From the NCBI GenBank assembly GCA_964472095.1, contig CAYYIV010000021.1, positions 1-64,000 on the forward strand: DNA of 64,000 bases, given 5' to 3'. Position numbers and translations under genes: made by a program. Under the pieces are notes generated by a model. It was not told the origin of the DNA, searched no databases, and saw only the letters and a list, made by a program, of their open reading frames with translations. Source of the DNA: Pelagibius sp964472095 (GTDB taxonomy: Bacteria > Pseudomonadota > Alphaproteobacteria > Kiloniellales > Kiloniellaceae). Positions 38,492-49,696 of the stretch are shown piece by piece (positions within the stretch are counted from its first letter, which is position 1; every line of letters starts with the position of its first letter).

Positions 38492-39187
38492 ATGAGCGGC
38501 GCGAGCGGCAAGAAGATCCTTCTGATCGATGACGACGAGGCGTTGCGCCAGTCGCTGAGCGAGCAACTGCGGCTGCACGAGGAGTTCGACACCGTCGAGG
38601 CGGCCACCGGCACCAGCGGCATCGACAAGGCCAAGGCGGTCTATTTCGACCTCATTCTGCTCGACGTCGGCCTGCCGGACATGGACGGGCGCGAAGTCTG
38701 CCGGCTGATGCGCCGCAGCGGCGTGAAATCGCCGATCATCATGCTGACCGCGGCGGAGTCCGACGCGGACACCATCCTGGCGCTGGACGCCGGCGCCAAC
38801 GACTACGTCACCAAGCCCTTTCGTCTCGGCGTCCTGCTGGCGCGCATGCGCGCCCAGCTGCGTCAGCACGAGCAGAGCGAGGACGCCGTCTTCACCATCG
38901 GGCCCTATACCTTCCGTCCCAGCGCCAAGCTGCTGACCCACGGCGAGTCAAAGAAGAAAGTGCGGCTGACGGAGAAGGAAACCTCGATCCTCAAGTACCT
39001 CTACCGCAGCGGCGACGCCGTGGTCGGCCGCGACAAGCTGTTGGGTGAGGTCTGGGGCTACAACGCCGGGGTCACCACCCACACCCTGGAAACCCACGTC
39101 TACCGCCTGCGCCAGAAAATCGAGGAAGATCCCTCGGCGGCCGAGATCCTGGTCACCGAGCCGGGCGGCTACCGCCTGGTGCCCTGA
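38492..39187 (+). CDS. OmpR/PhoB-family response regulator, orphan
   Basis: 231 residues. Receiver domain with acidic pocket LIDDDE at 11-16 and phosphoacceptor Asp58 in LLDVGLPDMDG, Thr near 86 and the switch Lys in VTKPF, then a winged-helix DNA-binding domain with LTEKETSILKYLYRSGDAVVG and THTLETHVYRLRQKI. No histidine kinase gene is adjacent, so the partner is elsewhere. Start ATG 38492; the frame reads further upstream without conservation. Confidence 0.92.
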   Translation: MSGASGKKILLIDDDEALRQSLSEQLRLHEEFDTVEAATGTSGIDKAKAVYFDLILLDVGLPDMDGREVCRLMRRSGVKSPIIMLTAAESDADTILALDAGANDYVTKPFRLGVLLARMRAQLRQHEQSEDAVFTIGPYTFRPSAKLLTHGESKKKVRLTEKETSILKYLYRSGDAVVGRDKLLGEVWGYNAGVTTHTLETHVYRLRQKIEEDPSAAEILVTEPGGYRLVP

Positions 39188-39229
39188 CGCAGGGCGTCGC
39201 TCCCGTCCGCCACCCGGCCCGACGATGCT

Positions 39230-40459
39230 TCAGTCGGCCGCGGCGGCCTGCAGAGGCTGGACCTCGGCACGCGGCACCATGTAGAGCAGCAGCGCGCAGA
39301 GCCCGACGGCGGCGGTGGTAATGCCGCCGAACAGCAGGCTGCCGGCGAGCCAGCCGCCGCTCGCCTCCACTGCCATCGCCAGCAGCAAGGGCCCGGCGAG
39401 CACCCCGAGATTACGCCCGGTCATGGTGACGCCGAAAGCGCGTGCGGTCTCGCCCGGGCTCGCGACGCGCTGCGCCGTGAGGGCGAAGAGACAGGTGGGG
39501 GCGATGCCCGCGGAGATGCCGTAGACGGCCAGCGAAGCGAGCCCGCCGAGACCACCGCCGGTGACCGGCAGCAGCCACCAGATTGCCGCCTGCACCGTCA
39601 CCGCGGCGAACAGCAGATGCTGCGCGCGCCAGCCGCGCTGCAGCAGGAATCCGGTGATCAGGTTGAAGGCGGCGACCAGCACGACCGGAATGAGGTAGCC
39701 GGCGATGGCGTTCTCCACCGCCAGGCCCTGCTCCTCCACCAGGTAAAGCGGCAGCCAGGTCATGTAGGCGAGGTACTGGCTGGACCACAGCATGAAGACG
39801 CAGGCGGTCAGCAGGAGGGCAATCCACTGTGGGCGGCTCCAGTGGGAACCCGGAGCCTCCGCCGCCAGAGCCTTGCGGGTGGTGCCGCGCGGCCCGCTGC
39901 GCAGAGCATGGAAAGTCCAGCCGGCGAGCAGGCCGGCGAGCAGGAGGCAGACGATCCAGAGGCTCTGCCAGCCGCCGGTTTCGAGGGCAATCGGACCGAG
40001 GAGGGCAGCCAGCAGCTGGCCGCAGGGTACCCAGGCGGAGACCAGCCCGATGACCAAGGCACGGTGGCGCGGGGCGGCATTGGCGGTGGCCAGCGCCGGG
40101 CCGGCGACCGCCAGGACGGCAAAAGCGGCGCCTTCCAGGCCGCGGCCGGCCAGCATCATCGCACCGGAGTCCGGGGCGACCAGGCAGAGCGCGGTGCCGA
40201 GGGCCATGACCGGCAGGGCCGCCATCACCAGAACGAGGGCGCCGCGTCGCGCCACCGCGCGCCCGATCGGCACCGACAGCAGAATCCCGAAGACAGCGAA
40301 GATCGACATGAACCCGCCGGCCAGCACGCGACCGTAGCTGAAATCGTCCAGCAGGATCGGCAGCACTACCGGCAGCTTGAACTGGCTGAAGGCGGCGAAA
40401 ACCACCAGCGCCAGGCCGAGGGCGACCAGGGCCGTGCGCGTCCGCTGCGGCTCGCTCAT
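39230..40459 (-). CDS. Major facilitator superfamily transporter
   Basis: 409 residues, about twelve hydrophobic helices. The MFS loop 2-3 motif is seen as SVPIGRAVARRGALVLV near residue 60. No clear substrate motif; related proteins near this kind of response regulator export drugs or metabolites. It converges with the response regulator (42 bp between stops) and its start faces the metallo-hydrolase gene 146 bp away. Confidence 0.85.
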   Translation of the reverse strand: MSEPQRTRTALVALGLALVVFAAFSQFKLPVVLPILLDDFSYGRVLAGGFMSIFAVFGILLSVPIGRAVARRGALVLVMAALPVMALGTALCLVAPDSGAMMLAGRGLEGAAFAVLAVAGPALATANAAPRHRALVIGLVSAWVPCGQLLAALLGPIALETGGWQSLWIVCLLLAGLLAGWTFHALRSGPRGTTRKALAAEAPGSHWSRPQWIALLLTACVFMLWSSQYLAYMTWLPLYLVEEQGLAVENAIAGYLIPVVLVAAFNLITGFLLQRGWRAQHLLFAAVTVQAAIWWLLPVTGGGLGGLASLAVYGISAGIAPTCLFALTAQRVASPGETARAFGVTMTGRNLGVLAGPLLLAMAVEASGGWLAGSLLFGGITTAAVGLCALLLYMVPRAEVQPLQAAAAD

Positions 40460-40605
40460 CGGGCCTTGCCGCCGCCACGGGGCCGCCGCCCTGCCGCCGG
40501 CACTGGGCTAAATTTCATTGGGGCGTGCTTGGGCAAGAGGTTAGAGTACCGCGATTGTGGCAAAGGATTTCCATGGGCCGCCGGATCTGCAGGCCTACAT
40601 AGAGA

Positions 40606-41466
40606 GTGTCGGACCTAGGGGATACTGGCAACTTGCAGAACGGTTCTGATTTTTTCGTTCGTTTTTGGGGAACGCGCGGCTCCATCTCCTGCCCAGGTGA
40701 CAGCTACTCGCGATATGGCGGCAACACCTCCTGCCTCGAAGTGCATTGCGGCGAAAAGCTGCTGATCTTCGACGCCGGCACCGGCCTCAGGCCCCTCGGC
40801 AAGCAGCTCTGCGAGAACGGCGCCGTCGAGGCCGACATTTTCCTGACCCACACCCATCACGATCATATCGTCGGCCTGCCCTTCTTCGCGCCACTGTTCG
40901 ACAAGCGCAACCGCATCCGCCTCTGGGCCGGCCACCTGATCCCCGAGCTGACTCTGCACGACGTGCTGGTGCAGTTCATGAATGCGCCACTCTTCCCGGT
41001 ACCGCCTAAAATTTTCGCGGCCAACGTCTCCTTCCATGATTTCACTGCCGGCGACGTGCTGGAGCCGAAGCCGGGGGTGCGCCTGATCACCGCGCCGCTC
41101 AACCATCCCAACGGCGCGACCGGCTACCGCATCGATTTCGGTGGCCACTCGCTCTGCTACGTGACCGACACCGAGCACGTCGAGGGCCGCCCTGACCGCA
41201 ACGTCCTGGAACTCATCGATGGCGCCGACGTGGTGATCTACGACAGCACCTATACCGACGAGGAATTCCCCAAGTACCGCAACTGGGGTCATTCCACCTG
41301 GCAGGAGGGCGTGCGGCTTTGCGAGGAGGCCGGGGCCGACAAGCTGGTGATCTTCCACCACGATCCCAGTCACGAGGATGCCTTCATGGACACCGTCGCC
41401 GAGCAGGCTGAGGCGGCGCGCCCGGGGACCGTGGTGGCGCGCGAAGGCTTGGTGCTGCAGCTCTGA
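40606..41466 (+). CDS. MBL-fold metallo-hydrolase
   Basis: 286 residues from GTG 40606; a TTG at 40633 is possible as conservation begins at VRFWGTRGSI. The metal-binding motif is FLTHTHHDHIVGLPFF near residue 84, further ligand His in APLNHPNGATGYRI and YVTDTEHV with the bridging Asp and in FHHDPSHEDA, giving a complete two-metal site. Family members include RNase Z-like and cyclic-diguanylate or phosphodiesterase-type enzymes; substrate unknown. WGTRGSISCP is shared with a known clade of metal-dependent phosphohydrolases. It stands 139 bp before the cyclase gene. Confidence 0.88.
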   Translation: MSDLGDTGNLQNGSDFFVRFWGTRGSISCPGDSYSRYGGNTSCLEVHCGEKLLIFDAGTGLRPLGKQLCENGAVEADIFLTHTHHDHIVGLPFFAPLFDKRNRIRLWAGHLIPELTLHDVLVQFMNAPLFPVPPKIFAANVSFHDFTAGDVLEPKPGVRLITAPLNHPNGATGYRIDFGGHSLCYVTDTEHVEGRPDRNVLELIDGADVVIYDSTYTDEEFPKYRNWGHSTWQEGVRLCEEAGADKLVIFHHDPSHEDAFMDTVAEQAEAARPGTVVAREGLVLQL

Positions 41467-41605
41467 AACTCCCGGCCAACGACCCGCACGTTTCACGCAG
41501 AAGTGACGTGCAGGTGAGCATCCCTTCCCGCCATATCCCCCGCAGATCCGATCTTCGCCGCATTCGAGCGGTGGTGGACGGCGAACTTTCGAGCAGGAAG
41601 AGGTC

Positions 41606-42931
41606 ATGCTGAGCTGGTGGCGTAAGGACCCCGAAGCGGGCCTGCCGGAGCGGGTGCGTGTGGCCGTGCGCGACCAGGAAGACGCCACCGAGCGGCTGAT
41701 CTCCTGGGCGCAACTCGGCATCGTGCTCACCTTCGGCACGCTCTATTTCATTTCGCCAAAGCCTGCGGGCGTGGACATAGCCCCCGTGCCCTGGGCGCTC
41801 GGCATCTATCTGGCGTTGACCCTAGTGCGTCTCGCCTGGTCGCACCTCGGCCGCCTGCCCGACTGGTCGCTGGCGGTCTCGGTCTTCGTCGACGTCACTC
41901 TCCTGATGGTGCTGATCTGGAGCTTTCACATCCAGTACATGCAGCCGCCGTCGTTCTACCTGAAAGCGCCAACGCTGCTTTACGTCTTCATCTTCATCGC
42001 GCTCCGCGCGCTGCGCTTCGATGCGCGCTTCGTCATCCTGGCCGGGACGCTCGCCGCAGCCGGCTGGGGCGTTCTGATCGCCTACGTGGTCTATGGAGAT
42101 CCAAGCGACACCATGATCACGCGCGACTATGTCTCCTACCTGACCTCCAACGCCGTGCTGCTGGGTGCCGAATTCGACAAGATCATCTCGATCCTGGTGG
42201 TCACAGGACTGATCGCCGTGGCTCTGGTCCGTGCCAAGGGGCTGCTGGTGCGCGCGGTCTCGGAGCAGACTGCCGCGCGCGAGTTGTCGCGCTTCTTCGC
42301 GCCGGAAATCGCCGAGCGCATCAAGGGCGCCGCGGACCACATCCTCGCCGGTAGCGGCGAGATGCGCGAGGCGGCCATTCTCAATCTAGACCTGCGCGGT
42401 TTCACGCAGCTGGCCGGCGCACTGCCGCCGGGCGAGGTGATGGGCCTGCTGGCCGATTACCAGCAGCGCATGGTGCCGGTAATCCAGCGTCACGGCGGCA
42501 GCATCGACAAGTTCCTCGGCGACGGCATCATGGCGACCTTCGGGGCCGTACGCCCGTCGGACCGGCAAGCGGCCGACGCGCTGGACGCTCTCGAGGCGGT
42601 AATGGCCGAGGCGGCGTCCTGGCAGCGTGACAGAGAGGGGCAGGGGCGCCACTGCCCGCAGGTGAACGGCGCTGTGGCCACCGGCCGGGTACTGTTCGGC
42701 GCGGTGGGCGACGACACTCGCCTGGAATACACCGTCATTGGCGACGCGGTGAACCTCGCCGCCAAGCTCGAGAAGCACAACAAGGAACTCGGCGCGCGCG
42801 CTCTCTGCGACCGGGCCAGCTACGAACGCGCGTTGGCGCAGGGCTTCACGCCGGCGACGGAGAATCGCCACTTGGCAGCGGTGCAGGTCGCCGGCCTCGG
42901 CGAGCCTATCGACCTCGTCGTCATCGCCTGA
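41606..42931 (+). CDS. Membrane-bound class III adenylate cyclase
   Basis: 441 residues. N-terminal membrane domain with about six helices (residues 33-205), then the catalytic domain from 255. Metal Asp262 (LNLDLRGFT) and Asp306 (FLGDGIMATFG), adenine-selecting Lys302 and Asp380, and Asn383 are present, so ATP is the expected substrate. The transition-state Arg is Lys387 (VNLAAKLEK). The MBL gene upstream and the ABC genes downstream are separate units. The cAMP made could feed the cNMP-binding protein at 57039. Confidence 0.9.
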   Translation: MLSWWRKDPEAGLPERVRVAVRDQEDATERLISWAQLGIVLTFGTLYFISPKPAGVDIAPVPWALGIYLALTLVRLAWSHLGRLPDWSLAVSVFVDVTLLMVLIWSFHIQYMQPPSFYLKAPTLLYVFIFIALRALRFDARFVILAGTLAAAGWGVLIAYVVYGDPSDTMITRDYVSYLTSNAVLLGAEFDKIISILVVTGLIAVALVRAKGLLVRAVSEQTAARELSRFFAPEIAERIKGAADHILAGSGEMREAAILNLDLRGFTQLAGALPPGEVMGLLADYQQRMVPVIQRHGGSIDKFLGDGIMATFGAVRPSDRQAADALDALEAVMAEAASWQRDREGQGRHCPQVNGAVATGRVLFGAVGDDTRLEYTVIGDAVNLAAKLEKHNKELGARALCDRASYERALAQGFTPATENRHLAAVQVAGLGEPIDLVVIA

Positions 42932-42937
42932 GCAGGC

Positions 42938-44098
42938 TCAGTTATAGGGGTCGGCGGCGTCGCGCAGGCCGTCGCCGAGGAAGTTGAAGGCCAGCACCAC
43001 CAGGAACAGCGGGACGATCGGCAGCAGCAGCCAGGGATAAACCGCGACGACATTGAAGTCCTGCGCCTCGTAGAGCACCACACCCCAGGAGGTGATTGGC
43101 GGACGCAGGCCGATGCCGAGGAAGGATAGCGCCGTCTCGCCCAGGATCGCCGTCGGGATGGAAACCGTCAGCGAAGCGATGAGGTGGCTGGTGAAGCTCG
43201 GCAGCAGGTGCCGCCCGATGATGCGCGTCGGCGACGCGCCCATCAGCTGCGCGGCGGTGGTGAAATCCTCCTCGCGCAGGGAAAGGAACTTGGCGCGCAC
43301 CGCGCGGGCGAGTCCGGGCCACTCCAGAAAGCCGATGATAACGGAGATGCCGGCGAAGACGCCGATCGGACTCCAGGTCACTGGCAGCAGCGCGGAAAGC
43401 GTCATGAACAGCGGCAGCTCCGGGAAGGAGCGGATGATCTCGATGGTGCGCAGGGTGAGCGCATCGATGAAGCCGCCGTAGTAGCCGGCGACGCCGCCGA
43501 TGACGATGCCGAGTACGAAGGAGATCATCGTGGCGATGAACGCGAGGGTGAGAGAGATGCGCGCGCCGTAGATCACGCGGCTCAACATGTCGCGTCCCAG
43601 GCGGTCGGTGCCGAAGAGGAAGGCGGTGCCACCCTCGGCCGGGCAGAAGAAGTGCAGCTCGGCCTCGAACAGTCCCCACAGCTTGTAGCCGTCGCCGCGG
43701 CAGAAGAAGCGCAGCGGCTGCACCTTGTTGGGGTTCGGTTGATATTCCCGCGCCAGGTTCTCCATGTTCAGCTTGTAGTCGAAGCCATAGACGAAGGGGC
43801 CGATGAACTCGCCGTCGTGGAACAGGTGCAGCGCCTGCGGCGGCGCGTAGATGTGCTGGGTATGGCGATTATGCAGGTTGTAGGGGGCCAGGAACTCGCA
43901 GATCACCACGCCGATGTACATCAACAACAGGAAGGCGCCGGCCCAGACGGCGACGCGGTGGCGGCGGAAGCGCCACCACACAATGCGCCACTCCGGCGCC
44001 TGGTAGTAGCGCTCCTGCTGCGGCGTCAGCCTCTCGACCGCGGCGGGGTCGAAGGGCGCCTCGTTCACATAATGCGGCAGGCGCTCGCGGTCGCTCAT
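42938..44098 (-). CDS. ABC transporter permease, OppC-like
   Basis: 386 residues, starting at ATG 44098 that overlaps the oppB-like stop (ATGA). One N-terminal helix (about residues 46-65), then a large periplasmic stretch of roughly 130 residues (about 70-185) with LHLFHDGEFIGPFVYGFDYK, then five or more helices. FGTDRLGRDMLSRVIYGAR and the EAA-type loop AAQLMGASPTRIIGRH near residue 275 are typical of oligopeptide/nickel permeases. The large extracytoplasmic insertion is longer than in E. coli OppC. Confidence 0.9.
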   Translation of the reverse strand: MSDRERLPHYVNEAPFDPAAVERLTPQQERYYQAPEWRIVWWRFRRHRVAVWAGAFLLLMYIGVVICEFLAPYNLHNRHTQHIYAPPQALHLFHDGEFIGPFVYGFDYKLNMENLAREYQPNPNKVQPLRFFCRGDGYKLWGLFEAELHFFCPAEGGTAFLFGTDRLGRDMLSRVIYGARISLTLAFIATMISFVLGIVIGGVAGYYGGFIDALTLRTIEIIRSFPELPLFMTLSALLPVTWSPIGVFAGISVIIGFLEWPGLARAVRAKFLSLREEDFTTAAQLMGASPTRIIGRHLLPSFTSHLIASLTVSIPTAILGETALSFLGIGLRPPITSWGVVLYEAQDFNVVAVYPWLLLPIVPLFLVVLAFNFLGDGLRDAADPYN

Positions 44099-45093
44099 TT
44101 CGTCGCCCCTCCGCCCAGCCGGATGCGCGGATCGAGCACTGCCAGCAGCACGTCGGAGATGAAGACGCCGACCACCACCAGCATGGCTTCGAACATCAGG
44201 AAAGCGCCGGCCAGATACATGTCCTGGCTCTGCAGGGAGCGCAGCAGCAGCGGCCCGTTGGTCGGCAGGCCCATGACGATGGAGACCAGCGCGGCGCCGG
44301 AAACCATCGCCGGCAGGATCATGCCAATGTCGGCGATCACGTGGTTCAGCGACATGCGCAAGGGATACTTCAGGATCACCTTCAGCGGCGACAGACCTTT
44401 GGCGCGCGCCGTCACCACGTACTGCTTCTGCAGTTCGTCCAGCATGTTCGCGCGCAGGCGGCGGATCATCGCCGCGGTGCCTGAGGTGCCGATGACGATC
44501 ATCGGGATCCACAGGTGGTTGATCACCGACAGCGCCTTGCCGACCGACCAGGGTGCGTCGATGTACTGCGGATCCATCAGACCACCGATGGACAGCCCGA
44601 ACCAGAGGTGCAGGTAGTACATAAGAATGATGGCGAAGAGGAAGTTCGGCATGGCGAGGCCGAAGTAGCCGAAGAAGGTCGCCGCATAGTCGCCGGCGGA
44701 GTACTGCCTGACCGCCGAGTAGATGCCGATGGGGAAGGCCACGACGTAGGTGAACAGCGTGGTGGAAATCGCCAGCACGGCGGTGAACCAGAAGCGGCTG
44801 CCGATGACGTCGGCGACCGGCAGTTCGAACTCGAAGGAATAGCCGAGGTCGCCCTGTAGCAGGCCGAAGAGCCACAGCCAGTACTGCTCGATCAGCGGCT
44901 TGTCGAGCCCGTACTGCTCACGCAGGAACGCGATGCGCGCCGGGTCGACGTTCTCGCCCTGTGCGCGCAGTTCGCTGATCATGGTTTCCAGGTAGTCGCC
45001 GGGCGGCAGCTGGATGATGACGAAAACCACCAGGCTGATGACCAGCAGGGTGGGGATCATCACCAGGACGCGGCGTGCGAAGTAGCTCAGCAT
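44095..45093 (-). CDS. ABC transporter permease, OppB-like
   Basis: 332 residues. Opens with MLSYFARRVLVMIPTLLVIS as standard in DppB/OppB permeases, six transmembrane helices, and the EAA loop VTARAKGLSPLKVILKYPLR near residue 222. Forms the channel with the OppC-like partner. Four bases after the ATPase gene stop and overlapping the OppC-like start, so one transcript. Confidence 0.92.
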   Translation of the reverse strand: MLSYFARRVLVMIPTLLVISLVVFVIIQLPPGDYLETMISELRAQGENVDPARIAFLREQYGLDKPLIEQYWLWLFGLLQGDLGYSFEFELPVADVIGSRFWFTAVLAISTTLFTYVVAFPIGIYSAVRQYSAGDYAATFFGYFGLAMPNFLFAIILMYYLHLWFGLSIGGLMDPQYIDAPWSVGKALSVINHLWIPMIVIGTSGTAAMIRRLRANMLDELQKQYVVTARAKGLSPLKVILKYPLRMSLNHVIADIGMILPAMVSGAALVSIVMGLPTNGPLLLRSLQSQDMYLAGAFLMFEAMLVVVGVFISDVLLAVLDPRIRLGGGATK

Positions 45094-45097
45094 GGGA

Positions 45098-47092
<1,995 letters not shown>

Positions 47093-47178
47093 GCTTACTT
47101 CTCTGGCCCCCTGCTCTTCGGTCGTACTGTCGTTCTGTTGGCAGCGTTTATAGGACGTTTGACGGCAAATCGCACCCG

Positions 47179-47700
47179 TCAGCTGGGCCCCGCTTCCTTG
47201 CCGCCGAGTTCTCCCGGGTCGATACCCAGCTCGACCAGGTTGCTGGCGGTGGCCGGGTCGAGTTCCAGCCCCCGGGCGCGCATGGCCGCCGCGGCGCGCC
47301 CGGCCAGCCAGTCGAAGTCCTCGATCGAGGATTCGAAGGTCATGGCGGCGCCCGCTCCCTTGAGAGTGAGCTGCATGAAGCCGCTGCCGATCGGCCGCCA
47401 CTTGCTGCGCCTTGTGCCGAAGTAGCGCAGGTTCATCGTGTCGATCCGGGTCCAGGGAATCACCCTGGTGGTGATGCCGCGGCAGGCGATTTCGTCGTCG
47501 GTCACGGCGACCCTCAGGCTGTGGCGATGGGCGGTGCGCAGGCCGAAAACCGCGAAGAGGCCGGCGAGCGAGCCGAAGATGGCAACGACCGGCAGGCTCG
47601 GTGGCACTGTCAGCAGGACGCCAAGGCCGACGAATAGGCCGGCGGCGCTGCGCAGGTAGTCGCCGACCAGCACGCGAAGGGGGTAGCGGAACTGCCTCAT
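47179..47700 (-). CDS. Small membrane protein with PH-like domain
   Basis: 173 residues from ATG 47700, overlapping the previous gene's stop (ATGA). One or two hydrophobic segments at about 16-54, then a bacterial PH-like (DUF304-type) region with VAVTDDEIACRGITTRVIPWTR-like pattern near residue 70 and GFMQLTLKGAGAAMTF. Cytoplasmic domain next to the membrane. Last gene of the seven-gene glycan operon. Function unknown; assignment rests on the beta-rich pattern. Confidence 0.72.
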   Translation of the reverse strand: MRQFRYPLRVLVGDYLRSAAGLFVGLGVLLTVPPSLPVVAIFGSLAGLFAVFGLRTAHRHSLRVAVTDDEIACRGITTRVIPWTRIDTMNLRYFGTRRSKWRPIGSGFMQLTLKGAGAAMTFESSIEDFDWLAGRAAAAMRARGLELDPATASNLVELGIDPGELGGKEAGPS

Positions 47701-48506
47701 GCCGTTCTCTCGCCGGCCGCCGGCACAGTTGCGAAGACTTCGGCCGCCGACAGGAGGCGCACGGCGGGATGCCGCGCCAGGCGGTCCAGTAGCTCGGCGA
47801 GGAAATACCAGGCGTCGTCGTCGTGGACCTGGTGGTGGCTGAGGATGCCGCTGGGCTCCTCGGCGTCCGCCGTGCCGTGGCGCCGGGCGGCGAGATGGCC
47901 GGTCAGCAGTTCGACGGCTGCCTGCGCGCCGAGAAACCGGCGCTGCGGGCGCCACTGCAGGATGTCGAGGTGGCAGTTCACCTGATGCAGGCCCGTAGCA
48001 GGCGCCGCTGCGGCGCGGGCCTTGTAGGTCGACAGGCCGGTGAAGCCGAGGCCGGGCAGTTGTGTGACCAGGGCCGGGTCGATGCGGTTCCACGGCGGCA
48101 CCAGCACCGGCCGGAAGCGGGTGCCGAAGAGGCTGGCCAGCCGGGCGCGGCCCCGGCGCAGTTCCTCGATCACCGCCGGGCGTTGTCCAGGGTCGACCAG
48201 CTCGCACTTCTTGGCTCCCGCCGGCGCGTGGTCGGCATGGGCGTAGCCATGCTGCAGCACGGTGGTATCGGTGGCTTGCTGCGCCGCTAGGACCGCCGCC
48301 AGGGCGGGCTCGACCTTGGCCGGGATGGCTGCCAGGGCCAGCGGCGCGCGGCTCGCTGCCGCGACGGCGAGAAGGCGCTCGAAGGCCGGGCTGGGCACAT
48401 CGGCATCGTCGTCGCGCCACCACACTGCTGCCCGGCGGCCGGTTGCGCCCCAGGCTTCGAGCTCCCGCTCGAGCGGCTGCCAGACGCTGGTCTCGGCGCC
48501 CGTCAT
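47697..48506 (-). CDS. Polysaccharide deacetylase-like (NodB-fold) protein
   Basis: 269 residues. WWRDDDADVPS near residue 29 gives the metal and catalytic Asp of the NodB homology region (usually TFDDG), and TVLQHGYAHADHAP near 82 gives the metal His pair (usually H-x3-H). The rest is typical of a clade next to glycosyltransferases. De-N-acetylation of a sugar is the expected role, but the Asp-rich motif is not canonical. Overlaps both neighbours by 4 bases. No signal peptide, so it would act in the cytoplasm on a precursor. Confidence 0.78.
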   Translation of the reverse strand: MTGAETSVWQPLERELEAWGATGRRAAVWWRDDDADVPSPAFERLLAVAAASRAPLALAAIPAKVEPALAAVLAAQQATDTTVLQHGYAHADHAPAGAKKCELVDPGQRPAVIEELRRGRARLASLFGTRFRPVLVPPWNRIDPALVTQLPGLGFTGLSTYKARAAAAPATGLHQVNCHLDILQWRPQRRFLGAQAAVELLTGHLAARRHGTADAEEPSGILSHHQVHDDDAWYFLAELLDRLARHPAVRLLSAAEVFATVPAAGERTA

Positions 48507-49696
48507 GCCGCAGCTTTCCGCAGCCGAGCGATCAGGTGGCGGGCGGTCTCCTCAGCGCCGTCCATGCGGAAGGGCACCTTGCCATGGGCTCCGCCCTGGG
48601 CCAGGGCCCGGACGATGCCGTCGGCGAGGTGTGCCGGGTCGAGATCGGCTTCGTCGACCACGGTGACGAGGTTCTGTTCCGCGAGCACCCGGGCGCGCTG
48701 GGTCTGTTCGGTCTCGCTGCCGCCGGCGAAGGGTACCACCACGCCGGGCACGCCGCTGGCCAGCACCTCCATTAGGGTGTTGTAGCCGGCCTGGCTGATC
48801 GACAGACGGGCGCGGGTCAGCAGCTGCAGAAAGTCGCTGCGCGCCCGCTCCACCGTCACGCCGTTGGGCGCCGCCGCCACGATGGCCTGGAAGTCTGGCT
48901 CCGGCATGTTGGGGCCGATCAGCAGCCGCCAGGGCGCCTCGGCCAGCGGCGACAGCGGCTGTGCGGCGAGGGCACAGCGCAGCAGGGCGGCGCCAACCGC
49001 GCCGCCGCCGGCGGAAACGATGACCTCGCCGCTGCCCGGTCGGTCAGGGCCCGCGGCGGCATCGACCGCCCGGACGGCGGCCACCGCCTGGGCGGCCTCG
49101 GTGACGTAGCCGGTATAGTGCAGGCGCCCTGCCACGGCTTCGCTCTCCGGAAAGCTGTCCTCGAGGCGGAAGAAGTGCGGATCGCCATGCAGGTAGAGCA
49201 GGTCGAACTGGCGGGTGAAGCGCTCAAGCATCCAGGCGGTCTTCTCGGCGCGCTCCGGGCGGTTGACGATGTCGCGCAGTGAGCAGGCGATGAGCGCCGG
49301 CGGATCGGCGGTGCGCGCGGCCTCGATCAGCGGGTCGAGCTCGAAGCGCATCTTGCGCCGGCCGAAGGGATAGAGTTCGGTCATCACCACGCGCGGGCGG
49401 GTGCGGCGATAGACCGCCAGCAGCAGATCGCGTCGCCGCGCCTTCCAGGCGTCGTCGATTGGCCGATCTTGCGCGTCGAGGATGACGGCGAAGGTTTCGT
49501 CCTGGCTGCGCGCCGACGGCAGTTGCACCACCTCGATACCGTCGAGGCCGAGGCCGTTTACAGGCAGTCCGCCGGCAACGAAGACGACATTCAGCCCGGC
49601 GCGGCGGAAGGCGCGGGCCAGCACCGCGGCGCGCCGGATATGGCCGATGCCGAGGAGGTGCTGCACGTAGAGCAGGACGTCAGCTCGCTCGCTCAT
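48503..49696 (-). CDS. Glycosyltransferase of the MurG-like COG4671 type, copy A
   Basis: 397 residues. GT-B fold: N-terminal domain with VLLYVQHLLGIGHIRRAAVLARAF near residue 7, C-terminal nucleotide-sugar domain with VSAGGGAVGAALL near 232 and the family loop ISQAGYNTLMEVLASGVPGVVVP near 311-333. Similar to copy at 52778, so the operon holds two COG4671-type enzymes. Probably cytoplasmic, donor and acceptor unknown. Overlaps phosphatase and deacetylase genes by 4 bases each. Confidence 0.87.
   Translation of the reverse strand: MSERADVLLYVQHLLGIGHIRRAAVLARAFRRAGLNVVFVAGGLPVNGLGLDGIEVVQLPSARSQDETFAVILDAQDRPIDDAWKARRRDLLLAVYRRTRPRVVMTELYPFGRRKMRFELDPLIEAARTADPPALIACSLRDIVNRPERAEKTAWMLERFTRQFDLLYLHGDPHFFRLEDSFPESEAVAGRLHYTGYVTEAAQAVAAVRAVDAAAGPDRPGSGEVIVSAGGGAVGAALLRCALAAQPLSPLAEAPWRLLIGPNMPEPDFQAIVAAAPNGVTVERARSDFLQLLTRARLSISQAGYNTLMEVLASGVPGVVVPFAGGSETEQTQRARVLAEQNLVTVVDEADLDPAHLADGIVRALAQGGAHGKVPFRMDGAEETARHLIARLRKAAA

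Noticed and set aside
41489..41497. CGTTTCACG resembling half of parS
   Set aside because: The right half (GTGAAAC) is missing; only the left arm matches.
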